A program made the position numbers and the translations under genes. A stretch of DNA of 64,000 nt from Pseudobutyrivibrio sp. 49. Its GTDB lineage: Bacteria; Bacillota; Clostridia; Lachnospirales; Lachnospiraceae. The notes below the pieces were generated by a model. It searched no databases. It had not been told where the DNA came from and was given only the letters and a program-made list of their open reading frames with translations. Positions 36,835-44,817 of this stretch are shown here, one piece after another; the stretch's first letter is position 1, and the number at the start of each line of letters is the position of its first letter. The stretch is from positions 597,115-661,114 of the forward strand of contig NZ_FNDP01000001.1 of assembly GCF_900100545.1 (NCBI RefSeq), in the 5' to 3' direction.

Positions 36835-37530
36835 TTACTCTTTATTAAAGAACTGATCTGGAATATCAAGTGCTGGAATATCTTCCTCCTCATTTGAATG
36901 AGCAGCCTGAATAGCTGGTTCCTCTGGTGTAGCTACAGGCTCAGCTGTCTGGACACTTGCTGGATCAGAATTACCTTCATTAATTGAATCTGGAACAAGT
37001 GACGCTCTGTTAGCATCTACAGTATCCAAATATGTCTGCATTGTAGCAAGGAAGGTCTCGTTACGATTTCTAGTAGTCTCAATGGAGTTAGCAAGGATAG
37101 TCTGAATATTTGCAAGAAGCTCATCCGTATATGCGATAGCTCCCATACGAATGTTGTTTGCATCCTCAGTAGCTCTGTCAATCTTCTCCTGAGCATTCTT
37201 CTGAGCTATAAGAATTACTTCATTTGCCTGAGCATATGCCTGTTGCATAATCTGGTGCTCAGAAACAAGCTCATTAGTCTGAATCTGTGCTTTGCTGATA
37301 ATCTCATCAGCCTTAGCTTTTGCATCAGCTAAAATCTGCTCTCGATTGGCAATCATGCGCTGATATTTCTTTATCTCATCAGGAGTCTTTGTTCTAAGTT
37401 CCTGAATTAAAGATTCTAATTCATCTCTATTAACAACAATTTTGCTTGTTGAAAAAGCTGTTGGCTTACAATCATCAATATAAGCTTCAATCTCGTCGAT
37501 AATATCTTCTATTTTACTTGCGTTTGGCAT
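36835..37530 (-). CDS. Coiled-coil protein (V-ATPase subunit H-like / DivIVA-like)
   Basis: This 231-residue soluble protein has a long coiled coil (about residues 45-170, rich in Ala, Glu, Gln and Lys) and a Pro/Glu-rich acidic tail. In related genomes such proteins next to coaD are labelled ATPase or V-type H-ATPase subunit H, a name based only on coiled-coil similarity. A DivIVA-like scaffold role is possible. It lies 6 bp downstream of coaD. Confidence 0.7.
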   Translation of the reverse strand: MPNASKIEDIIDEIEAYIDDCKPTAFSTSKIVVNRDELESLIQELRTKTPDEIKKYQRMIANREQILADAKAKADEIISKAQIQTNELVSEHQIMQQAYAQANEVILIAQKNAQEKIDRATEDANNIRMGAIAYTDELLANIQTILANSIETTRNRNETFLATMQTYLDTVDANRASLVPDSINEGNSDPASVQTAEPVATPEEPAIQAAHSNEEEDIPALDIPDQFFNKE

Positions 37531-37536
37531 GATATT

Positions 37537-38025
37537 TTACTTCTCCTTGTTTTTTAATTTGGCTTCTATGAGAGGTATAACCTGAGCTGGCACGAATAGG
37601 CTGATATCTCCCCCGTAAGACGCAAATTCCTTTGCGACTGTAGAACTCAAATAAGAATACTTTAAAGATGTTGTCATAAACAACGTTTCAAGCTCAGGAT
37701 ACTGAACCTTATTTGACTGAGCTAACTGAATTTCATTTTCAAAATCAGTAACCGCTCTAAGGCCTCTGATAATAACCTGCGCATCTTTTTTCTTAGCGAA
37801 ATCAACCAATAATCCTTCAAAACACTCAACTTTAACGTTATCTAAATTTTCAGTCAATTCCTTTATCATACTAACACGTTCGTCAATGGAAAACAACGGA
37901 TTTTTTTGGTTGTTGTTGAGAACGCCAACAATTAATTCATCGCATAATTTACTTGCTCTTTTAATAATATCCAAATGACCAAAAGTAATTGGATCGAAAC
38001 TTCCTGGATAAATTGCTCTTTTCAT
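37537..38025 (-). CDS. coaD: Phosphopantetheine adenylyltransferase
   Basis: This 162-residue enzyme performs the penultimate step of coenzyme A synthesis. It has the nucleotidyltransferase motif [16 protein letters not shown] with TFGH, and the C-terminal [20 protein letters not shown]. It is coupled to rsmD with a 1-bp gap, the usual Gram-positive pairing. Confidence 0.97.
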   Translation of the reverse strand: MKRAIYPGSFDPITFGHLDIIKRASKLCDELIVGVLNNNQKNPLFSIDERVSMIKELTENLDNVKVECFEGLLVDFAKKKDAQVIIRGLRAVTDFENEIQLAQSNKVQYPELETLFMTTSLKYSYLSSTVAKEFASYGGDISLFVPAQVIPLIEAKLKNKEK

Positions 38026-38026
38026 T

Positions 38027-38578
38027 TTACGCCTTCTTCAAAAAAATATGTTTATTAGTCTTATAGACCTTCTCTTTAGTGATTGAATAGCCTAAATCTG
38101 AAACATAATCAAATTCTGTTTCTATGCTGGCCTCAACAATAATAACTGTGTTATCAGAAATATAATCTCTGGTAATAAGAGCCTCTAAAACCTGCTTTTC
38201 GATAAGCTTATTGTATGGAGGGTCCATAAAAACTATATCAAAACCATCGGCGCATTTTATTCTGCTAAGAGCAGAAAAAACATCTTCATTATAGACTTTT
38301 GAACAATCCTCAAACTTAGCCTTAGCTATATTATGATTAATACAGCTAAGAGCCTTCTTATCCTTTTCAACAAATACAGCTTCTTTTGCACCTCTACTAA
38401 GTGCCTCTATACCCATCTGACCACTTCCAGAAAACAAATCTAAAAAGCAGCAATCAGGAATATCAAAAGCTATCATATTAAAAAGTGTCTCTTTTATTCT
38501 GTCTGAGGTTGGTCTGGTATCAAGTCCTTCTGGAGTCTCAAGAACCATACCTCGTTTACTACCGGATATTATTCTCAA
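38027..38578 (-). CDS. rsmD: 16S rRNA (guanine966-N2)-methyltransferase
   Basis: This 183-residue SAM-dependent methyltransferase has the [18 protein letters not shown] terminus, the SAM motif [19 protein letters not shown] and the catalytic DPPY. It is located between pncC-like and coaD. Confidence 0.95.
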   Translation of the reverse strand: MRIISGSKRGMVLETPEGLDTRPTSDRIKETLFNMIAFDIPDCCFLDLFSGSGQMGIEALSRGAKEAVFVEKDKKALSCINHNIAKAKFEDCSKVYNEDVFSALSRIKCADGFDIVFMDPPYNKLIEKQVLEALITRDYISDNTVIIVEASIETEFDYVSDLGYSITKEKVYKTNKHIFLKKA

Positions 38579-38580
38579 AG

Positions 38581-39060
38581 TTATTCACCTAATTTATTAA
38601 TACATTCTGAAAGAAGCTGAAGAGCTTCTTTAGTAGCTGCAGTACGGACTGTGGTTCTGTCACCTTTGAGATGAAGTTCCTTGACGGTACATTCATCATC
38701 TCCGTATGCACAGCCAATATAAACAAGACCAACCGGTTTCTTAGGAGAACCGCCACCTGGACCTGCAATTCCTGTAGACGATAAACCAAAATCTGCCTTA
38801 GCCTTTTTTCTGACCCCTTTAGCCATCTCTAATGCTGTTTCATAACTGACAGCTCCATGGGCAATAAGTGTGGATTCTTTAACTCCAAGATTTTTCATCT
38901 TTGCTTCGTTTGAGTATGTAACATACCCTTCGTTAAAGCAGTCTGAAGCACCTGGAACATCCACTATAGTACTGGCAATCATGCCACCAGTACATGACTC
39001 AGCAGTGGCTACAGAGTAGCCACCGCCTGACAATGTGCTAATAATAGCATCAACATCCAT
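38581..39060 (-). CDS. pncC: Nicotinamide-nucleotide amidohydrolase (CinA C-terminal domain)
   Basis: This 159-residue stand-alone CinA_C domain deamidates NMN to nicotinate mononucleotide. The signatures are ATAESCTGGMIASTIVDVPGAS near residue 18 and STGIAGPGGGSPKKPVGLVYIG near 95. The N-terminal molybdopterin-like half of full CinA is absent. It overlaps pgsA by one base. In many Firmicutes pgsA, cinA and recA are linked; recA is not in this window. Confidence 0.9.
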   Translation of the reverse strand: MDVDAIISTLSGGGYSVATAESCTGGMIASTIVDVPGASDCFNEGYVTYSNEAKMKNLGVKESTLIAHGAVSYETALEMAKGVRKKAKADFGLSSTGIAGPGGGSPKKPVGLVYIGCAYGDDECTVKELHLKGDRTTVRTAATKEALQLLSECINKLGE

Positions 39061-39602
39061 TATTTCTGCTCCTTAAGCACATCAATATTCTGATAGATAT
39101 AAATTACAAGGGATAAAATTGTCATGATAAGTGCAACCCATTTGAAGATTTCACCAAGAACAGTAAGCCATCCAAATGGAAGATTTGCTACTAAAATAAC
39201 AATCATAATCATCTGTGTTGTTGTTTTGATCTTACCAAAAATGTTTGCTGCAATAACAAGACCATTTTCAGCGGCAATAAGTCTGAATCCAGAAATGATA
39301 AACTCTCTTGCAATGATAATGATTACATACCATGCAGCGAGCTGCTTTGTCTGGATAAGACAAATCATGGCAGAACAAACAAGAAGCTTGTCTGCAAGTG
39401 GATCCATAAACTTTCCAAAGTTTGTTACAAGATTGTATTTACGTGCAATCTTGCCGTCGGCCATATCTGTAAGTGATGCTGCGATAAAGATAAGGTCAGC
39501 GATGATTCTAAGTGCTGTGATTTCTGGATTAATAAGCAGAAAGAACACAAAGAATGGGATCATGATAACTCTTAACAGTGTTAATTTGTTTGGTAAATTC
39601 AT
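39060..39602 (-). CDS. pgsA: CDP-diacylglycerol-glycerol-3-phosphate 3-phosphatidyltransferase
   Basis: This 180-residue membrane enzyme makes phosphatidylglycerol phosphate. The CDP-alcohol phosphotransferase motif DG-x2-AR-x8-G-x3-D-x3-D is intact (DMADGKIARKYNLVTNFGKF, then DPLADK), and about five membrane helices are predicted. It overlaps rimO by 4 nt and pncC by 1 nt. Confidence 0.95.
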   Translation of the reverse strand: MNLPNKLTLLRVIMIPFFVFFLLINPEITALRIIADLIFIAASLTDMADGKIARKYNLVTNFGKFMDPLADKLLVCSAMICLIQTKQLAAWYVIIIIAREFIISGFRLIAAENGLVIAANIFGKIKTTTQMIMIVILVANLPFGWLTVLGEIFKWVALIMTILSLVIYIYQNIDVLKEQK

Positions 39603-40927
39603 AACGCTACATCTCCTATCAAATCATATTCATCAAAACTTGTAACAGTCACATCAACAAACTGACCGCTTACAAGCTCGGTGTCACTATTAATAAAAAT
39701 GAAGCCATCTACAGATGGAGTATCTCGATAAGTACGTCCGATAAACACACCATCCTCAGGAAGCTTTCCTTCAACAAATACAGGAATTGTTCTTCCAACA
39801 TAGTTCTGATTGTTGGACATCGAAATGTCCTTCTGGCAAAGCATAACTTCGTCCTGCCATTTATGCTTTAAGTCTTCGTCTACTTGATTATCCCATGTGG
39901 CAGCCACTGTGCCATCTTCCTTTGAATAAGCAAAAGCACCAAGTCTGTCAAACTTCATGTCCTTAATGAACTGAAGAAGCTCCTGATGCATTTCCTCAGT
40001 CTCACCTGGGAAACCGCAAATCAAAGTGGTACGAAGTGAAATATCTGGCATTGCTTTTCTTAAACGATCAGCAATATTCATAATATCAGCTTTGTTAGTC
40101 TTGCGTCCCATCTTTCTGAGAAGCTCATCATTACAATGCTGAATAGGCATATCTATGTAGTGACAAATCTTTGGCTGAGAAGCCATACACTCTATAAGCT
40201 CATCTGTAATTTCTTCTGGATAAGCATATAAAATACGAATCCATTTAAGGTCTTCTATCTCACAAAGCTTATTCAAGAGCTCTGGTAAAGATTTCTTACC
40301 ATAAAGGTCCATTCCATAAACTGTGGTCTCCTGTGCAACAAGAATAAGCTCTTTTACACCGTCAGCTACAAGCTGTTTAGCCTCGGCTAAAATCTGCTCC
40401 ATTGGAACTGAACGATAATCGCCTCTAATATATGGAATGATACAGTAGGTGCATCGTTTGTTACAACCTTCTGCTATTTTAAGATAAGCGAAATGTCCGC
40501 CTGTTGTAAGGACTCTTCTTCCGTCCTTTGGAAGACCTGTAAGAGGCTTTTTATAAACAGGCTTTTCGCCATTTTTTTCGAGGACTTTATTAATTGCATT
40601 AATCAGCTCATCATAGGAATTTGTTCCAATGATAGCATCTACCTCTGGAAGGTCTGCAATAATCTCATCTGTAAATCTCTGAGCAAGACATCCTGTAACA
40701 ATAAGTCCCTTGAGATTGCCCGTCTCTTTGTACTGGCCAAGGTCTATAATGTTCTGGATACTCTCCTCCATGGCATCAGCAATGAAAGAACATGTATTTA
40801 CAACAATGATATCAGCCTCAGCCTCGTCATCACAAATTGTAAATCCCTGCTCCATCAAATCACCAAGCATGTGCTCAGAATCAACCAGGTTTTTATCACA
40901 ACCAAGAGAAACAAATAAAACTTTCAT
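39599..40927 (-). CDS. rimO: Ribosomal protein S12 methylthiotransferase RimO
   Basis: This 442-residue radical SAM enzyme methylthiolates an Asp of S12. It has the N-terminal UPF0004 domain (VSLGCDKNLVDSE, VNTCSFI), the radical SAM cluster motif CNKRCTYC, and a C-terminal TRAM domain. The CDKN rather than CQMN N-terminal signature separates it from MiaB, which is also present at 56.3 kb. It is coupled to pgsA. Confidence 0.95.
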   Translation of the reverse strand: MKVLFVSLGCDKNLVDSEHMLGDLMEQGFTICDDEAEADIIVVNTCSFIADAMEESIQNIIDLGQYKETGNLKGLIVTGCLAQRFTDEIIADLPEVDAIIGTNSYDELINAINKVLEKNGEKPVYKKPLTGLPKDGRRVLTTGGHFAYLKIAEGCNKRCTYCIIPYIRGDYRSVPMEQILAEAKQLVADGVKELILVAQETTVYGMDLYGKKSLPELLNKLCEIEDLKWIRILYAYPEEITDELIECMASQPKICHYIDMPIQHCNDELLRKMGRKTNKADIMNIADRLRKAMPDISLRTTLICGFPGETEEMHQELLQFIKDMKFDRLGAFAYSKEDGTVAATWDNQVDEDLKHKWQDEVMLCQKDISMSNNQNYVGRTIPVFVEGKLPEDGVFIGRTYRDTPSVDGFIFINSDTELVSGQFVDVTVTSFDEYDLIGDVAL

Positions 40928-40932
40928 AAAAA

Positions 40933-41175
40933 TTAGTTATTAACTTCCTCGTTTAAGATTTTGATAGCACCGTCATTAAGCTCATTTACAGCAATTGAAA
41001 GTGGCTTATCACCCTTCTGATACTTGATAAGTGGATCTGCTCCGTCGATAATCTGACGTGCACGCTTTGCTGTAGCAGCAACGATTGTATAACGTGAGTT
41101 AACTACTGGCTCCTCACCAACCTCAACGTTCTCATTAACCTTTTCCATAAGTTCTACATAAGATGGATGTATCAT
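40933..41175 (-). CDS. rpoZ: RNA polymerase omega subunit
   Basis: This 80-residue protein follows gmk by 2 bp. Its SRYTIVAATAKRARQIIDG segment is the conserved helix of omega that latches the beta-prime subunit. The remA-gmk-rpoZ order is typical of Firmicutes. Confidence 0.94.
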   Translation of the reverse strand: MIHPSYVELMEKVNENVEVGEEPVVNSRYTIVAATAKRARQIIDGADPLIKYQKGDKPLSIAVNELNDGAIKILNEEVNN

Positions 41176-41177
41176 AA

Positions 41178-41816
41178 TTAATTACTCCTTTCAAACATCT
41201 TTAATTCGTTTTTCATATCATTGATGGCTTTAGTATTTCTCGAAACCTTGAAATGTTCAGCCTGAATTATATTATGAACCTGATCTACAGCTTTCTCTAA
41301 AGAATCATTTACAATCAGGTAATCATACTGGTCCATATACTGAGATTCCTTGCAGGAAATAGCAAGTCTCTGAGAAATAACCTCAGGAGTCTCAGTGCCT
41401 CTGCCAACAAGTCTGTTCTCTAATTCTTTTGCAGAAGGTGGCATTGTAAATAATAACAACGCATCTGGATACATCTCCTTAACCTGGAGAGCTCCCTGAA
41501 TCTCGATTTCAAGAATAACATCCTTTTTTTGCTCAATAAGCTGTTCTACATAAGCTCGTGGTGTGCCGTAAGAATTACCATTGAAGGTAGCATACTCTAA
41601 AAGCTCGTTATTCTTAATCATATCATCAAACTCTTCTCGAGTTTTGAAGAAATATTCTCTGCCGTTCTTTTCTCCAGCACGAATGCCTCTAGTTGTAGCA
41701 GAAATTGAAAGATTATAATCATTAGGGTGTGCCTCAAGCAGATGCTTCATAATAGTCCCTTTACCAGCTCCTGAGAAACCAGAAAGAACTATAACAAGCC
41801 CTTTATCATGCATCAT
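41178..41816 (-). CDS. gmk: Guanylate kinase
   Basis: This 212-residue enzyme phosphorylates GMP. The P-loop is GFSGAGKGT and the GMP-binding TTRGIRAGEKNGREYFF follows. The start lies nine bases after GGAGG and overlaps remA by 11 nt. The last 20 or so residues extend beyond the common 190-205 length. Confidence 0.95.
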   Translation of the reverse strand: MMHDKGLVIVLSGFSGAGKGTIMKHLLEAHPNDYNLSISATTRGIRAGEKNGREYFFKTREEFDDMIKNNELLEYATFNGNSYGTPRAYVEQLIEQKKDVILEIEIQGALQVKEMYPDALLLFTMPPSAKELENRLVGRGTETPEVISQRLAISCKESQYMDQYDYLIVNDSLEKAVDQVHNIIQAEHFKVSRNTKAINDMKNELKMFERSN

Positions 41817-42069
41817 AATCCGAATCCTCCTTCGTGGAATTTTCTATTATTCTCCCCGCTATTGTATCCGGCATTAAAGCTGATAAAACTACATGCTGGT
41901 CACAAACAATTACACATCTTGTACGTCTTCCCTGTGTAGCATCAATAATTGTACCCTTCTCCTTTGCATTAGCGATAATGCGTTTTGCTGGCGCAGAATC
42001 TGATGTTACCATGGAAACGATTTTTTTGCTATTAATAATATTTCCAAAACCAATATTTACGAAAGCCAT
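41806..42069 (-). CDS. remA: RemA/DUF370-family DNA-binding regulator
   Basis: This 87-residue protein (FVNIGFGNIINSKKIVSMV, DATQGRRTRCVIVCDQHVVLS) matches RemA, which in Bacillus activates biofilm-matrix and osmoprotection genes. It lies between yicC and gmk, its standard place. The regulon in this organism is unknown. Confidence 0.92.
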   Translation of the reverse strand: MAFVNIGFGNIINSKKIVSMVTSDSAPAKRIIANAKEKGTIIDATQGRRTRCVIVCDQHVVLSALMPDTIAGRIIENSTKEDSDYDA

Positions 42070-42071
42070 AA

Positions 42072-42950
42072 TTATTCTATATTCTGAATCTGCTCCCTAA
42101 CTTTTTCTATAAGAGTCTTAAGAGTAATACCAATGTCTGCAATTTCTACATCAGTAGATTTTGAAAGAATGGTATTGGCTTCACGATTGAGCTCCTGTGC
42201 AAGGAAGTCAAGCTTACGACCTACTTCTTTATCTAAATCAAAAACGGAACGTGTCTCAGCTACGTGGCTCTTAAGACGAACCATTTCTTCATCAATGCAA
42301 ATCTTATCTGCATATAACACTACTTCCTGAGCGATTCTGTTCTCGTCTATTTTGGTATCCTCTAAAAGCTCATGAACTTTTGTAAGAAGCTTTGTTCTAT
42401 ATTCTTCGATAATCTGTGGGCTTCTCTCCTCAAGCTTATCTACCAAAACAAGCATCTCATCCATCTTAGCAATCAAATCTGCCTCAAGACGATTTCCTTC
42501 GGCAATACGAGCTTCGATAAACTGCTTGATACAATCATCAAGTGCTTTAAGTACAAGCTCCTTTAGGCTATCCTCATCAGCCTCCATCTCCTCAAGCTCG
42601 ATAACATCTGGAAGACGTGAAATGCTGCTAGCCTTCATATCATTATCAACACCAAGCTTTTCAGCCATTGCTGAGATAGATTCATAATACTTTAACGCAA
42701 TTGCATCATTAATAGATACCTGATAGCAGGCATCTGAATGCTCGTTAAGAGTAATATAAACATCTACTTTTCCCCTGAAAATACTCTCGCTGATTTTATT
42801 GCGAACTGTGCTCTCTAAGAAGTTGAGCTTCTTAGGAAGTTTGATATTAAGATCAAGATATCTGTGATTAACAGACTTCATCTCAATGGTGACCCTAGCG
42901 TCACTATTTTCGGCAATTCCTTTGCCATAACCTGTCATGCTTCGTACCAT
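42072..42950 (-). CDS. YicC-family endoribonuclease
   Basis: This 292-residue protein starts MVRSMTGYGKG and ends with a DUF1732 domain (EVGRKLDFLAQELNREANTILSKS). YicC proteins are RNA endonucleases with roles in RNA turnover. It leads the yicC-remA-gmk-rpoZ-rimO run from a strong promoter at 43011-43039. Confidence 0.93.
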   Translation of the reverse strand: MVRSMTGYGKGIAENSDARVTIEMKSVNHRYLDLNIKLPKKLNFLESTVRNKISESIFRGKVDVYITLNEHSDACYQVSINDAIALKYYESISAMAEKLGVDNDMKASSISRLPDVIELEEMEADEDSLKELVLKALDDCIKQFIEARIAEGNRLEADLIAKMDEMLVLVDKLEERSPQIIEEYRTKLLTKVHELLEDTKIDENRIAQEVVLYADKICIDEEMVRLKSHVAETRSVFDLDKEVGRKLDFLAQELNREANTILSKSTDVEIADIGITLKTLIEKVREQIQNIE

Positions 42951-43001
42951 GTGAGTCTCCTTTTGGCTATGTATGTCGCAAACTATCCCACATTTACATA
43001 G

Positions 43002-43030
43002 TTGTTTTTAATTATAATTAAAGATACAAT
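43002..43030 (+). promoter_or_regulatory. rqcH promoter
   Basis: TTGTTT (43002-43007) and TACAAT (43025-43030) are 17 bp apart. It overlaps the opposing yicC promoter almost completely. Confidence 0.65.
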
Positions 43031-43039
43031 AATAGTCAA
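43011..43039 (-). promoter_or_regulatory. yicC operon promoter
   Basis: On the minus strand TTGACT (43034-43039) and TATAAT (43011-43016) are 17 bp apart, close to consensus. Confidence 0.82.
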
Positions 43040-43065
43040 TTATAGATTGAAAGGACTTAGATTTT

Positions 43066-44817
43066 ATGGCACTTGACGGAATTTCTATACACTCATTGGT
43101 TCATGAATTTAATGAGAATCTTTTAAATGGAAAAATCAATAAAATATCTCAGCCTGAAAAGGAAGAGCTATTGATTACTATAAATACTCAAAATGGAAAC
43201 AAGAGACTTTTAATTTCAGCAAACGCTTCTCTCCCATTTATGTACATAACAGCTGATAACAAGCCTGCTCCTGCCACAGCCCCAGGCTTTTGCATGTTAC
43301 TCAGAAAACATATTGGTGCAGGACGTATTATTGAAATCTCTCAGATGGAATTAGAGCGAGCTGTTCGTTTTAAAATCCAGCACCTTAACGAAATGGGTGA
43401 TATCACTTTCAAATACCTTTACGTAGAAATCATGGGCAAGCACTCCAATATCATCTTCTGCAATGAAGACAATATGATATTGGATGCTATCAAGCATGTA
43501 CCTTCATCAGTCAGCTCTGTACGAGAGGTACTTCCAGGACGTGAATATTTCATTCCTGCCCAGGAAGGTAAAATCAATCCACTCACTGTTTCTGAAGATT
43601 ATTTCAAAAATACCGTTTTAAAGCGAAGTGAATCAATTTTCAGAGCGATAATGTCCTCTTTCATCGGTATCAGCCCTACTATTGCAAACGAAATCTGCTA
43701 CAGAGCAGGTATTGATTCAGATGCCAGCTGTGCATCACTTTTTGATGAACATAAAGATTCTTTATATAAAAGCTTTTCTGATTTAATGAACGATGTTTCT
43801 TCAGACAATTACAATTACAACATCATGATGGATGAAGCAAAGGGCGAACCTGTAGAATATGCTCCTGTAATTCTTACTATGTATCAGGACAAGACTCCAA
43901 AAAGCTATGACAGCATGTCAGAGGTATTGGTTGAGTTCTATGCTAAAAGAAATCAATACACCAACATAAGACAAAAATCCTCTGATTTAAGAAAAATCAT
44001 CTCAAATCACATAGAGCGTGCTTCTAAAAAACTTGATTTACAGCTCAAACAGCTTAAGGACACTGATAAGCGTGATAAATACAAACTTTACGGTGAGCTT
44101 CTTCACACCTATGGATACGAAGCCAAACCTCAGGATAAATCAATCACTGTAATAAATTATTACAACAACGAAGAACTAACTATTCCGTTGGATCCAGATT
44201 TTTCTGCTTCTGAAAATGCCAAACGATATTTTGATAAATACGCAAAGCTAAAAAGAACAGCCGAAGCTCTTGATACCTATATAGAACAGTCTAAGCAGGA
44301 ACTGGAGCTTTTAAAATCAATTGAAACTTCACTTAACATCGCTGAAACCGAAACAGATTTAGCAGATATCAGACGGGAGCTTTCCGACCACGGATTCATA
44401 AAAAAGCACTCTGGTAACAAAAAAGAAAAAGTCAAAAAGAGCAAGCCACTACATTTTGTCGACGATAATGGCTTTGATATCTACGTTGGAAAGAACAATT
44501 ATCAAAATGATGAACTCACCTTCAAATTTGCTACTGGAAACGATTGGTGGTTCCATACAAAAAAGATTCACGGAAGTCATGTTATCGTGAAAACCAATGG
44601 TAAAGAGCTGCCTGACAGTTCTTATGAATATGCAGCAGAGCTGGCTGCTTACTACTCTTCTGGAAGAGATACCGATAAAGTAGAAATTGACTATCTCCAA
44701 AAGAAGAACGTAAAAAAGCCCGCCAGTGCTGTGGCAGGCTTTGTAGTCTATTACACAAATTATTCGATGGTGGTTTCTCCAACCTTAGAGCACGTAAAAC
44801 TGATTAGCCAGGAATAA
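43066..44817 (+). CDS. rqcH: Rqc2/RqcH homologue, NFACT-family ribosome rescue protein
   Basis: This 583-residue protein has NFACT-N, coiled-coil and NFACT-R domains: PGFCMLLRKHIGAGRI and VEIMGKHSN in the first 150 residues, a helical middle (about 290-440), and a C-terminal segment with NDWWFHTKKIHGSHVIVK. RqcH binds split 50S-peptidyl-tRNA complexes and adds poly-alanine tails. The conserved Asp-Arg pair is Glu-Arg here (LERAVRF). It is divergent from yicC and ends inside the 3' end of recG (33-nt convergent overlap). Confidence 0.92.
   Translation: MALDGISIHSLVHEFNENLLNGKINKISQPEKEELLITINTQNGNKRLLISANASLPFMYITADNKPAPATAPGFCMLLRKHIGAGRIIEISQMELERAVRFKIQHLNEMGDITFKYLYVEIMGKHSNIIFCNEDNMILDAIKHVPSSVSSVREVLPGREYFIPAQEGKINPLTVSEDYFKNTVLKRSESIFRAIMSSFIGISPTIANEICYRAGIDSDASCASLFDEHKDSLYKSFSDLMNDVSSDNYNYNIMMDEAKGEPVEYAPVILTMYQDKTPKSYDSMSEVLVEFYAKRNQYTNIRQKSSDLRKIISNHIERASKKLDLQLKQLKDTDKRDKYKLYGELLHTYGYEAKPQDKSITVINYYNNEELTIPLDPDFSASENAKRYFDKYAKLKRTAEALDTYIEQSKQELELLKSIETSLNIAETETDLADIRRELSDHGFIKKHSGNKKEKVKKSKPLHFVDDNGFDIYVGKNNYQNDELTFKFATGNDWWFHTKKIHGSHVIVKTNGKELPDSSYEYAAELAAYYSSGRDTDKVEIDYLQKKNVKKPASAVAGFVVYYTNYSMVVSPTLEHVKLISQE

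Noticed and set aside
39124-39645. 173-codon frame antisense to pgsA and rimO
   Set aside because: It is opposite well-supported genes and has no ribosome binding site; a shadow frame.
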